DNA of 26,180 nt from Nocardioides sp. (lineage in GTDB: Bacteria; Actinomycetota; Actinomycetes; Propionibacteriales; Nocardioidaceae): assembly GCF_030150155.1 (NCBI RefSeq), contig NZ_JASLGR010000012.1:1-26180 (forward strand), written 5' to 3'. Each line of letters begins with the position of its first letter. Positions within the stretch are counted from its first letter, which is position 1. The position numbers were made by a program, and so were the translations under genes. The notes under the pieces were generated by a model, which was given only the letters and a program-made list of their open reading frames with translations, was not told the origin of the DNA and did not search any database. This document shows, one piece after another, positions 1-7,210 of this stretch.

Positions 1-313
1 CCCGAGACGAACGCGCAGGTCAGCGCGGTGTTCTTCGGCGGCGGCACCCCGACGCTGCTCGCCCCCGGCCAGCTGGGCCGGATCATCGCGGCGATCGACG
101 GCAGCTTCGGCCTCGCGGCGGACGCCGAGGTGACGGTCGAGGCCAACCCGGAAACCGTGGGCCCCGCCGAGCTGGCGCAGCTGCGCGCCGAAGGGGTCAC
201 CAGGCTCTCGTTCGGTATGCAGAGCGCGGTGCCGCACGTGCTGCGGGTGCTTGACCGCGAGCATGAGCCCGGCCGGCCCGCCGACTGCGTCCGCTGGGCC
301 CGCGCGGCGGGAT
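1..313 (+). pseudogene. hemW: hemW fragment (internal part, left arm of a head-to-head join)
   Basis: Reading frame 1 from base 1 gives the central part of a HemW-type radical SAM protein, the heme chaperone once annotated as coproporphyrinogen III oxidase. The segments FFGGGTPTLL, VEANPE and RLSFGMQS are typical of the family. The 5' end lies outside the window. At about 313-320 the sequence switches into the reverse complement of a second hemW copy, so the frame beyond that point (open to 828) is not a real protein. This fragment and the minus-strand copy overlap the same protein region and differ at about 9 of 254 bases. It is probably a piece of an intact gene in another strain, joined here by assembly. 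A real inverted partial duplication cannot be excluded. Confidence 0.8.
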
Positions 314-567
314 TCGAGCACCCGCAGGACGTGGGGCACCGCGCTCTGCATACCGAACGAGAGCCTGGTCACACCCTCGGCCCGCAGCTGCGCCAGCTCG
401 GCGGGCCCCACGGTTTCCGGGTTGGCCTCGACCGTCACCTCGGCGCCCGCCGCGAGGCCGAAGCTGCCGTCGATCGCCGCGATGATCCGGCCCAGCTGGC
501 CGGGGGCGAGCAGCGTCGGGGTGCCGCCGCCGAAGAACACCGCGCTGACCTGCGCGTTCGTCTCGGG
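1..567. repeat. Inverted repeat of two diverged hemW alleles
   Basis: Bases 1-254 match the reverse complement of 314-567, with about 9 mismatches in 254 and no indels, around a ~60-nt spacer. Eight of the mismatches are synonymous third-codon positions in the hemW frame. One, near base 122, changes Asp to Gly. Mismatches cluster toward the spacer. That pattern is what two functional, separately evolving alleles would show, not a copied read. Confidence 0.9.
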
Positions 568-807
568 CAGCACCCCTGCCGCGAGGTCGATCTCGCTGGT
601 CACCAGGTCGGGATACGCGGCCTGGCTGGCCCCGCCGCCCAGTTCCGTGGCGGTGTAGGTGTTGAAGTCGCAGTAGCCGCACCGGGTACGGCAGAACGGC
701 ACGTGTACGTAAACCCCGAACGGGGCATCACCGAAGCCTCGGGTCGCGCTAGCCGGCAACGACCCGTCCTCGGGAACCGGTTCACCCTCCGGCAGCGTTC
801 CTGGCAT
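314..807 (-). pseudogene. hemW: hemW 5' part, truncated at the inverted join
   Basis: The minus strand from an ATG at 807 encodes the N-terminal ~160 residues of HemW, a radical SAM heme chaperone. After a short variable N-terminus comes VYVHVPFC, followed by the CxxxCxxC cluster motif (CRTRCGYC), then FFGGGTPT and SFGMQS. The frame is good up to about 314-320, where it runs into the other hemW arm, so the SAM-domain remainder and C-terminal domain are missing. A -10-like TATCCT lies 7 nt upstream of the ATG, suggesting a leaderless start. hemW following lepA on the same strand is a common actinobacterial order and fits here, with one gene between them on the opposite strand. The truncation is more likely an assembly break than biology. 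Confidence 0.85.
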
Positions 808-814
808 AAAGGCG

Positions 815-820
815 AGGATA
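815..820 (-). promoter_or_regulatory. -10-like element of hemW
   Basis: TATCCT on the minus strand ends 7 nt before the hemW ATG, and no Shine-Dalgarno sequence is visible. This fits the leaderless pattern seen at other genes in the window. No convincing -35 was found. Confidence 0.45.
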
Positions 821-855
821 AGCTGTAATGGGAACGACACAGGCGGGAGGTACTC

Positions 856-1602
856 GTGTCCTCAGATCCGGGGCCTGCTTCAAGCGGCTTTCCGCAGCCG
901 TCCGACTCGCCGGCCGACCCCATGCCGCCGACGGAGCCGCTCCAGTCGACCTGGCCGATCCCGCCGACGCCGGCTGCCCCGCCCGTGCCGACGAAGCGGA
1001 TGCCGGCGACGCCGCCGCCGCCTCCGGTACCTTCCCGCCCGGCCTACGGGCCGCCGACCTACGGCGGCCCGTACGGCGCGCCGCCGTACGGGCCGCAGCA
1101 CGCCCCCGTGTCCGTACCCTACGGCTCGCCGCCGGGACGGTACCTCCATGCGGGGATGCTGGCCGCCGCCGCGGACAGGGACCGGACGATGGACGTGCTC
1201 AAGGCCGCCTTCACCGAAGGGCGGCTGACGAAGGGCGAGTTCGACGACCGGACCGCCCGGGTGCTGTCCGCGCGGACCTATGCGGACCTGAACGCCCTGG
1301 TCGCCGACCTGCCCGTCGGGCCTGGCGGGCCGCCGCTGGCGCCCGCGCCCTACCAGGCGGGGTACTACCAGCCGCTCAACGTCAGGAGGACCAACGGGTT
1401 CGCGGTCGGCGCGCTGGTCTGCGGCATCGTCCCGTTCTTCGGCGGCATCCCGGCGGTCATACTCGGGCACTACGCGCGCGGGCAGATCAGGAAAACCGGT
1501 GAGCGCGGCGACGGGATGGCCATCGCCGGGCTCATCTTCGGCTACCTGTGGATCTCGCTGTGGGTCCTGATCATCCTGGTCAGCGTCGCCGGCCACAGCT
1601 AA
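856..1602 (+). CDS. DUF1707 and DUF4190 domain membrane protein
   Basis: The 248-residue product has three parts. Residues 1-95 are a low-complexity Pro-rich cytoplasmic tail with several PYG/PPYG-type motifs. Residues about 104-152 form a DUF1707 (SHOCT-like) module, recognised by DRDRTMDVLKAAFTEGRLTK and the following EFDDRT. Residues about 178-245 form a DUF4190 domain with two membrane helices (about 182-205 and 221-245). Such proteins are common in Actinobacteria and have no settled biochemical role. The GTG start at 856 is chosen because GGGAGG lies 5 nt upstream. It is divergent from hemW and convergent with lepA. The function is unknown; an oligomerising or scaffold role is only a guess. 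Confidence 0.85.
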   Translation: MSSDPGPASSGFPQPSDSPADPMPPTEPLQSTWPIPPTPAAPPVPTKRMPATPPPPPVPSRPAYGPPTYGGPYGAPPYGPQHAPVSVPYGSPPGRYLHAGMLAAAADRDRTMDVLKAAFTEGRLTKGEFDDRTARVLSARTYADLNALVADLPVGPGGPPLAPAPYQAGYYQPLNVRRTNGFAVGALVCGIVPFFGGIPAVILGHYARGQIRKTGERGDGMAIAGLIFGYLWISLWVLIILVSVAGHS

Positions 1603-1606
1603 TCTC

Positions 1607-1625
1607 CGGGGGACGCGCCCCCCCG
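1607..1625. terminator. GC hairpin between convergent DUF1707 gene and lepA
   Basis: CGGGGG (1607-1612) pairs with CCCCCG (1620-1625) in the 39-nt gap between two convergent genes. There is no clear T-run on either side, so it is at most a weak bidirectional terminator. A second weak stem (AATCCCC with GGGGTT, about 1631-1654) overlaps the lepA stop. Confidence 0.4.
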
Positions 1626-1641
1626 TGCGTGAATCCCCTGA

Positions 1642-3570
1642 TTACTTGGGGTTCTTCTCCGCCTGGCCGGTGGACAGGGCGGCGACGAACGCCTCCTGCG
1701 GCACCTCGACGCGGCCGATCGTCTTCATCCGCTTCTTGCCTTCTTTCTGCTTCTCGAGCAGCTTGCGCTTGCGGGTGATGTCGCCGCCGTAGCACTTGGC
1801 GAGGACGTCCTTGCGCAGCGCGCGGATGTTCTCCCTGGCGATGATCCGGCTGCCGACGGCCGCCTGGATCGGGACCTCGAACTGCTGCCTCGGGATGAGT
1901 TCCTTGAGCTTGGCCGTCATCGACAGGCCGTACTCACGGGCGTTATCCGAGTGCACGATCTGGCTGAACGCGTCCACTGGCTGGCCCTGCAGCAGGATGT
2001 CCACCTTGACCAGGTTGGCGACCTGCTCGCCCTCTGGCTCGTAGTCGAGGCTGGCGTAGCCGCGCGTCCGGCTCTTGAGCTGGTCGAAGAAGTCGAAGAT
2101 GATCTCGGCGAGCGGCATCGTGTAGCGGATCTCCACCCGGTCGGTGGACAGGTACTCCATGCCCTTGAGCACGCCGCGGCGGCCCTGGCACAGCTCCATG
2201 ATCGTGCCGATGTAGTCAGACGGCGAGATGACCGTGGCCTTGACGACTGGCTCGAAGACCTGGGCTATCTTGCCGCCGGTGTTGCCCTTGCCGGGGACCT
2301 CCGGGGCGAAGCCCGCCAGGCCGCCGGGGTACTCGGCCGGGTTGGTGACCGTGAGCTGGCGGCCGCTCTCCATGACGACCCGGTACACCACGTTCGGGGC
2401 GGTCGAGATGAGGCTCAGGTCGAACTCGCGCTCGAGCCGCTCCCTGACGATCTCCATGTGCAGCAGGCCGAGGAACCCGCAGCGGAAGCCGAAGCCGAGC
2501 GCGGTGGACGTCTCCGGCTCGTAGACCAGGGCGGCGTCGTTGAGCTGGAGCTTGTCCAGGGCTTCACGCAGGTCCGGGTACTGGTCGCCGTCGACCGGGT
2601 AGAGGCCGGAGAAGACCATGGGCTTGGGGTGCGCGTAGCCCGCCAGGGGCTCCTTCGCCCCGCCGGTCGAGGTGGTGATCGTGTCTCCGACGCGGGCCTG
2701 GCGGACGTCCTTCACCCCGGAGATGACGTAGCCGACCTCGCCGGCGCCGAGGCCGTCGGACGGGATGGGCTCCGGGGAGATGACGCCAAGTTCCAGGGTC
2801 TCGTGGACGCTCTGGGTGGACATCATCAGCATCCGCTCGCGCTTGCTGAGCTTGCCGTCGACGACCCGGACATAGGTGACCACGCCGCGGTAGGTGTCGT
2901 AGACCGAGTCGAAGATCAGGGCACGGGCCGGCTTGTCGGCCTCGCCGACCGGCGCGGGCACGCGCTTGACGATCTCGTTGAGCAGCGTCTCCACGCCGAG
3001 ACCGGTCTTGGCGCTGGTGAGCAGCACGTCCTCGGTCTCGCAGCCGACCAGGTTGGCCAGCTCGAGGGCGTACTTCTCCACGTTCGCGCTGGGGAGGTCG
3101 ATCTTGTTGAGCACCGGGATGATGGTGAGGTCGGCACCCATCGCCAGGTAGAGGTTGGCCAGCGTCTGGGCCTCGATCCCCTGCGCCGCGTCGACCAGCA
3201 GGATCGCCGCCTCGCAGGCCTGCAGGGAGCGGGAGACCTCGTAGGTGAAGTCGACGTGCCCGGGGGTGTCGATCATGTTGAGGATGTAGGTGCCGGCCTC
3301 GATGTCGTGCGTCTGCGCAGCCTCGGCGGTGACGGTCCACGGCATCCGGACGGCCTGGGACTTGATCGTGATGCCACGCTCACGCTCGATGTCCATCCGG
3401 TCCAGGTACTGGGCCTTGGCCTCACGGTCGCCGACGACGCCGGTGATGCCGAGCATGCGGTCGGCCAGGGTCGACTTGCCGTGGTCGATGTGCGCGATGA
3501 TGCAGAAGTTTCTGATGATCGCGGGATTCGTCTTGCCAGGCTGCGGGACGCTCATGATGTCGCGCATCAT
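1642..3570 (-). CDS. lepA: Elongation factor 4 (LepA), back-translocating GTPase
   Basis: EF4 is a ribosome-associated GTPase implicated in back-translocation and 30S biogenesis. The G motifs are all present: AHIDHGKST (about 26-34), DTPGH (101-105), NKID (155-158) and TSAK (G5, about residue 185). The C-terminus has the EF4-specific end, including DVLAKCYGGDITRKRKLLEK. The length of 642 exceeds the usual ~600-620 partly because of an insert of about 16 residues near residues 414-431, rich in Gly and Pro (contains LAGFAPEVPGKGN). The start is uncertain: ATG at 3570, 3567 or 3555. The last gives MSVPQPGKTN, closest to family N-termini, but no good Shine-Dalgarno sequence supports it. The gene begins 7 nt after the lipoprotein gene upstream and may share its transcript. 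Confidence 0.97.
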   Translation of the reverse strand: MMRDIMSVPQPGKTNPAIIRNFCIIAHIDHGKSTLADRMLGITGVVGDREAKAQYLDRMDIERERGITIKSQAVRMPWTVTAEAAQTHDIEAGTYILNMIDTPGHVDFTYEVSRSLQACEAAILLVDAAQGIEAQTLANLYLAMGADLTIIPVLNKIDLPSANVEKYALELANLVGCETEDVLLTSAKTGLGVETLLNEIVKRVPAPVGEADKPARALIFDSVYDTYRGVVTYVRVVDGKLSKRERMLMMSTQSVHETLELGVISPEPIPSDGLGAGEVGYVISGVKDVRQARVGDTITTSTGGAKEPLAGYAHPKPMVFSGLYPVDGDQYPDLREALDKLQLNDAALVYEPETSTALGFGFRCGFLGLLHMEIVRERLEREFDLSLISTAPNVVYRVVMESGRQLTVTNPAEYPGGLAGFAPEVPGKGNTGGKIAQVFEPVVKATVISPSDYIGTIMELCQGRRGVLKGMEYLSTDRVEIRYTMPLAEIIFDFFDQLKSRTRGYASLDYEPEGEQVANLVKVDILLQGQPVDAFSQIVHSDNAREYGLSMTAKLKELIPRQQFEVPIQAAVGSRIIARENIRALRKDVLAKCYGGDITRKRKLLEKQKEGKKRMKTIGRVEVPQEAFVAALSTGQAEKNPK

Positions 3571-3577
3571 TCCACGC

Positions 3578-4552
3578 TCAATACTGATGGAACCAAAGCG
3601 CGACCGACGCCGCCTCGCCGGGGCAGGTGACGTTGCGATCGCGGCCTGCTTCGACCCACTGCGTCAGCACCGCCGTGCCGCCCTGGATGGACCGCTCGGG
3701 GCCGCATCGGACCAGTGCCTCCGCGCGCGAGGTGTGGCCCGCCGCCCGCCACTCGCGCAGCCCCAGGGAGAGGTCGCCCACGACGCGGCGCCACAACGCC
3801 GTGGTGGAGTAGACGCCCACCTGGAAGCCCTGGTCGGCGTAGGCCTGCGCCGCCGCCCTGACCACGGCGGCGTTCTTCGCCAGCGCGCCCGCACCACTGG
3901 GCCAGTCGAAGTCCGGCACCGGCTCGACGTCGAGCCAGATCGACGGCGTGGTGAGGCCGGCCGCCTTGAGGGTGGCGATGTTCGCCATCGCCTGGGCGTA
4001 CCCGGCCTTCGCCGGGCTGCCGTGGGTACGGAGCTGGTCGGCCGAGGGCCAGCTGATCACCGAGTACGCCGCCACCGCGAGGTGCCGGGCACGGGCCCAA
4101 GCGACCTGATCGGCCAGGCAGGGGTTCGAGGTGTTGCCCGGCCCGTTGGTGAGGCCGAACAGCACGAAGCGGGCCGAGTCCAGCGGCATCGGCGAGCCCA
4201 GGGTGCGGCGTTCGGGGATCCCCATCCCCTTCGGGCACTGCGGCCAGCTGACGTCGGCGCCCTCGATGGTGGCACCGGTGGCGGTGCTCGCCGTGGGATC
4301 CGACGTGGGATTCGACGTGGGCAGGGAGGAGACCGCGGCCTGGGCCGAGGCCGCGAGTCGAGCGAGGTCGTCGGCCCGGGCGGTCGGGGTGGTGGACGGC
4401 GGCGCAGCGGTCGCGGTCGTGCTGCTCGGGCCGCTGGTGCTGGCGGAGTCGGACGGGGTGCCGGCGGACTGCTCGCGGGTCGACGTACCGCCGGCGCAGG
4501 CCGAGAGCACCAACACCGGCACGACCATCGCCGCGCGCCACGCCACATGCAC
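3578..4552 (-). CDS. Secreted GH25/DUF1906-like lipoprotein
   Basis: The 324-residue product is exported and probably lipid-anchored. It has a short N-terminus, a hydrophobic stretch and a lipobox ending LSAC at Cys19, followed by a Ser/Thr/Pro/Ala-rich linker to about residue 93. The remaining domain (from about 97, GADVSWPQCPKG) resembles the TIM-barrel glycoside-hydrolase-like proteins of Actinobacteria (GH25/DUF1906 type). The IWLDVEP segment near residue 205 places Asp and Glu where GH25 enzymes have acidic catalytic residues. Peptidoglycan or polysaccharide binding or hydrolysis is plausible but unproven. The start is GTG at 4552, with CAGGAT 6 nt upstream. An internal ATG-like start at residue 9 would give a shorter signal peptide. 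Confidence 0.8.
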   Translation of the reverse strand: MHVAWRAAMVVPVLVLSACAGGTSTREQSAGTPSDSASTSGPSSTTATAAPPSTTPTARADDLARLAASAQAAVSSLPTSNPTSDPTASTATGATIEGADVSWPQCPKGMGIPERRTLGSPMPLDSARFVLFGLTNGPGNTSNPCLADQVAWARARHLAVAAYSVISWPSADQLRTHGSPAKAGYAQAMANIATLKAAGLTTPSIWLDVEPVPDFDWPSGAGALAKNAAVVRAAAQAYADQGFQVGVYSTTALWRRVVGDLSLGLREWRAAGHTSRAEALVRCGPERSIQGGTAVLTQWVEAGRDRNVTCPGEAASVALWFHQY

Positions 4553-4558
4553 GCACCG

Positions 4559-4564
4559 ATCCTG
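4559..4564 (-). promoter_or_regulatory. -10-like element of the lipoprotein gene
   Basis: CAGGAT on the minus strand ends 6 nt before the GTG at 4552. It almost abuts the -10-like element of the divergent phosphotransferase gene. Confidence 0.4.
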
Positions 4565-4565
4565 A

Positions 4566-4571
4566 CATCCT
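4566..4571 (+). promoter_or_regulatory. -10-like element of the phosphotransferase gene
   Basis: CATCCT ends 7 nt before the GTG at 4579. This favours GTG 4579 over the internal ATG at 4624 as the start. Confidence 0.4.
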
Positions 4572-4578
4572 GAGACCC

Positions 4579-5547
4579 GTGCCGACGCCGATCCCCACGA
4601 ACATCCCCCACGGTGAGACGGCGATGCGCCTGGAATGGGTGCACCTGCCGCCCCACCTGCGCCGCGCGATCGAGCGCACCATCGGCACCACGGTGGTCGA
4701 CGCGTACTCGTGCGACGGCGGCTACACCCCGGGCCTGGCCTCGGTGCTGCTGTGCGCCGACGGCACCCGGCACTTCATCAAGGCCGCCTCGGTCAAGGCT
4801 CAGCCCTACGCGGCGGCGTCGTACCGCACCGAGGCCAAGCGCGCCCGCACGCTGCCGCCGGGGCTGCCGGCCCCGCGGCTGAAGTGGACCCTGGACGACG
4901 GCGGCACCGACGCCTGGGTGGTCCTCGGCTTCGAGTTCGTCGAGGGCCACGCCCCGGCCCGGCCCTGGCGTCCCGAGCAGGTGGAGGCCGCCAGCGCGAT
5001 GCTGGTCGAGACCGCCCGCCAGCTCACCCCTGCGCCCGGCATCGGACTGACCACGTTCGCCGAGGAGTACGCTGCCTGGCCGGCCCTGTGGACGACCGTC
5101 CTGCGCGAGTACGACGACATGCCCGGAGCCGAGGAGGCCGCGGCGTTGGCCGCACGGTTCGCCGAGGTGACCGCCGGCGACACCCTGGTCCACTTCGACG
5201 TACGCGACGACAACCTGATCGTGCGCCCCGATGGCTCGGTGGTGCTGTGCGACTGGAACTTCGCGACGCTGGGGGCCGAGTGGCTCGATTCACTCACCCT
5301 CCTCATCGGCCCGCGTGGCGACGGGATCGACGTCGAGCCCCTGATCGCCGCCCATCCCCTGCTGGGCTCGGTCGAGACCGAGGCGATCGACATCGTACTG
5401 GCGTTGATGGCCGGCTACTTCCTCTACGCCGCCGCCCAGCCGAAGGTCTCCAACTCCCCGTGGCTGCGCGAGATCGCGATGTGGCAGGGTGAGGTCTGCT
5501 GGACCTGGCTCGCCGAGCGTCGCGGCTGGAGCGCCGCCGGGGCGTAG
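4579..5547 (+). CDS. APH-family (aminoglycoside/choline kinase-like) phosphotransferase
   Basis: The 322-residue product is a protein-kinase-fold small-molecule kinase. The catalytic loop HFDVRDDN has His205, Asp207 and Asn212, and the metal-binding CDW follows at Asp225. The N-lobe has a plausible Lys in FIKAAS. The substrate cannot be told from sequence. Proteins of this type in actinobacterial core regions are usually not drug-resistance enzymes. The GTG start at 4579 gives a short extra N-terminus, and ATG 4624 (MRLEWVHLPP) is the alternative. The gene lies divergent from the lipoprotein with only 26 nt between start codons, and upstream of rpsT, which has its own promoter. Confidence 0.85.
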   Translation: MPTPIPTNIPHGETAMRLEWVHLPPHLRRAIERTIGTTVVDAYSCDGGYTPGLASVLLCADGTRHFIKAASVKAQPYAAASYRTEAKRARTLPPGLPAPRLKWTLDDGGTDAWVVLGFEFVEGHAPARPWRPEQVEAASAMLVETARQLTPAPGIGLTTFAEEYAAWPALWTTVLREYDDMPGAEEAAALAARFAEVTAGDTLVHFDVRDDNLIVRPDGSVVLCDWNFATLGAEWLDSLTLLIGPRGDGIDVEPLIAAHPLLGSVETEAIDIVLALMAGYFLYAAAQPKVSNSPWLREIAMWQGEVCWTWLAERRGWSAAGA

Positions 5548-5551
5548 CGAT

Positions 5552-5581
5552 TTGAGCCTGCCGCTGCCACTCCACTAATCT
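5552..5581 (+). promoter_or_regulatory. rpsT promoter
   Basis: TTGAGC (5552-5557), an 18-nt spacer, then TAATCT (5576-5581). It is among the best sigma-70-type promoters in the window. Transcription would start near 5588, giving a leader of about 118 nt. Confidence 0.65.
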
Positions 5582-5600
5582 GGTGACTCGCGTGTTCGCA

Positions 5601-5673
5601 GTTAGGCCTCTCCCCTCTGATTTCCCCGAGGGGCCGGGCGGATCGCACCCCTCTGGTGGCACAGAGACCTAAC
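5601..5673 (+). promoter_or_regulatory. Structured 5' leader of rpsT
   Basis: An outer stem pairs 5601-5611 with 5663-5673 (10 of 11 positions). Inside it, CCCCTC (5612-5617) pairs with GAGGGG (5628-5633). The fold lies between the predicted transcription start and the ribosome-binding region (GAAGAG, 5695-5700). S20 is known to autoregulate in E. coli, so a regulatory leader is reasonable here, but this is an inference. Confidence 0.4.
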
Positions 5674-5706
5674 TGAACCGAACCCCCAAGGATTGAAGAG
5701 ACTCTC

Positions 5707-5967
5707 ATGGCTAACATCAAGTCGCAGATCAAGCGCAACAAGCAGGCCCTGAAGGCCAACGAGCGCAACAAGGCCGTCAAGACCGAGCTGAAGTCCGCTG
5801 TCCGCAAGTTCCGCGAGGCCGCTGAGGCTGGCGACAAGGACGTGGCCGTGGCCGCCGCCAAGGTTGCCGGCAAGAAGCTCGACAAGGCCGCCTCGAAGGG
5901 CGTCATCCACGCCAACCAGGCCGCCAACCGCAAGTCCTCGATCTTCAAGAAGGCCGCCTCGCTCTGA
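5707..5967 (+). CDS. rpsT: 30S ribosomal protein S20
   Basis: This 86-residue, Lys/Ala-rich helical protein begins MANIKSQIKRNKQ and ends FKKAASL, the hallmarks of bacterial S20 (bS20). It binds 16S rRNA during early 30S assembly. The length is normal. The ATG at 5707 follows GAAGAG with 6 nt spacing, and AAGGA lies further upstream (5688-5692). It has its own promoter, a structured leader and a strong hairpin terminator, so it is a single-gene transcript. It is the only gene in the window for which a clear long leader is predicted. Codon use is strongly biased to AAG, AAC and GCC, as expected for a highly expressed gene. Confidence 0.99.
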   Translation: MANIKSQIKRNKQALKANERNKAVKTELKSAVRKFREAAEAGDKDVAVAAAKVAGKKLDKAASKGVIHANQAANRKSSIFKKAASL

Positions 5968-5984
5968 GGTAACACCTTCTCAGC

Positions 5985-6018
5985 CGAATGGCCCGCCGAT
6001 CTCTCGGCGGGCCATTCG
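5985..6018 (+). terminator. rpsT terminator hairpin
   Basis: A perfect 15-bp stem (5985-5999 with 6004-6018) closes a TCTC loop 17 nt after the rpsT stop. It is followed by TCATTTG, a weak T-rich tail. Confidence 0.85.
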
Positions 6019-6029
6019 TCATTTGCCGA

Positions 6030-6186
6030 CTTCCGGGTTCACCACCAGCGAGGTCCGGGTTCACCACCAGCGAGATCCGGGTTCACCACCAGCGAGGTCC
6101 GGGTTCACCACGACGGTTGGTGACAAACCCGGAAGTCAGCCGTGGCGAACCCGGATCTCGGCGGTGGGAAACCCGGAATTCGGCGG
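6030..6186. repeat. 22-nt repeat array 1: four forward and three inverted units
   Basis: The core TCCGGGTTCACCACC recurs at exactly 22-nt steps with TCCGGG at 6032, 6054, 6076 and 6098. The complement CCCGGA then follows at 6128, 6150 and 6172, also at 22-nt steps. The bases between cores vary. The array lies between convergent rpsT and holA and abuts the holA stop codon at 6187. The two arms can pair but are not matched unit by unit. It is not a CRISPR: there are no ~30-nt unique spacers and half the units are inverted. The period is not a multiple of 3, so it is not coding. Confidence 0.9.
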
Positions 6187-7167
6187 TCAGCGGCGGCGCA
6201 GGCCCGTGACGGTCAGGACGAGCCGCTCCAGGGTGTAGTTCGCGTCGCTCGCGGCACCCTTGATGTCGGCGTCGGCCTGGGCGACCGCGCGGATGGCCTC
6301 TGCGAGGCCGTCGGGGGTCCAGCCCCGGAGCTGGTCGCGCAGGCTGCGCAGCTTCCACGGCGGTACGCCGACCTCCCGCGCCAGATCGGCGTCGCGGGCA
6401 CCCCGCGGGGCCCCGGACAGGCGTGCCAGGCCGCGGGCGCTGCCGGCGAACGCGCTGGTGATGAGCACTCCGGCGGTGCCACCGTCCAGGGCCCAGCGCA
6501 GCTCCTCCAGGGCGACCTGGCGACGCCCGGCGAAGGCGGCGTCGGCGACGGCGAACGACTTCGCCTCGGCCCGGCCACCGAAGTACTGCTTGACCTGGCT
6601 CTCCCCGATCGCACCGTCGGGGAAGTCGTTGACCAGCTGGTGCGCGGCCGCGGCGAGAGAACGCAGGTCGTGACCGACCGCCTCGATCAGCACGGCCGCG
6701 GCTTCGGGGGCGATCTTGCCGCCGTGTCCGCGGACCTCGTGCGTGACGAAGCCCGGCAGCTCCGAGGCCTTCAGCTCCTCGGACTTCACCTCGGTGACGG
6801 TCTTGACCTTGCGAAGCTTGTTCAGCACGCCACTGCCCTTGGCCCCACCGCCGTGCACCAGCACCAGAGCGACGTCGTCGACCGGAGCCGCGGCGTAGTC
6901 GAGCAGCCCGGCGACCGACTCCTCGGGCAGGTTCTCCAGGGCGCGCACGACGACGCAGCGGATCGAGGAGAAGAGGGACGGAGCAGCCAGGTCACCCAGG
7001 GTCGCCAGCGTGAGGTCCGAGGCCATCGCCTCGGAGAACTCCGACTCCGCGTCGTAATCGGTCACAGCACGGCGTACCGACCTGACCGTCCGTTCGGAGA
7101 GGAACTCCTCCTTGCCGGTCACGAGGGTGACCCGGCCGAGGACCTGGGCGGCGGTCGGAGCGTTCAT
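6187..7167 (-). CDS. holA: DNA polymerase III delta subunit
   Basis: HolA (delta) is the clamp-loader subunit that opens the beta sliding clamp. The 326-residue product has the expected N-terminal AAA-like region (VTGKEEFLSERTVR in place of a strict Walker A), a middle lid region and the C-terminal collar domain with SFAVADAAFAGRR and LARLSGAP-type segments. The start is ATG 7167 (MNAPTAAQVLG), with GGGGTG just upstream. Longer in-frame readings add 43 unrelated Arg-rich residues and are rejected. It lies 43 nt after comEC on the same strand. The comEA-comEC-holA order is usual in Actinobacteria. The stop codon abuts the 22-nt repeat array. Confidence 0.95.
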   Translation of the reverse strand: MNAPTAAQVLGRVTLVTGKEEFLSERTVRSVRRAVTDYDAESEFSEAMASDLTLATLGDLAAPSLFSSIRCVVVRALENLPEESVAGLLDYAAAPVDDVALVLVHGGGAKGSGVLNKLRKVKTVTEVKSEELKASELPGFVTHEVRGHGGKIAPEAAAVLIEAVGHDLRSLAAAAHQLVNDFPDGAIGESQVKQYFGGRAEAKSFAVADAAFAGRRQVALEELRWALDGGTAGVLITSAFAGSARGLARLSGAPRGARDADLAREVGVPPWKLRSLRDQLRGWTPDGLAEAIRAVAQADADIKGAASDANYTLERLVLTVTGLRRR

Positions 7168-7210
7168 CACCCCAACGATCCCACACCTCGCGTCTCCCGC
7201 CCCACCTCGC

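Noticed and set aside
28..828. A 266-residue plus-strand protein at the left edge
   Set aside because: Its first third is hemW, but the remainder is the antisense of the second hemW arm. It crosses the inverted join.
4579..5547. Calling the phosphotransferase an aminoglycoside-resistance gene
   Set aside because: Only the general kinase motifs are present. The gene sits in a housekeeping block with matching codon use and no mobile element nearby.
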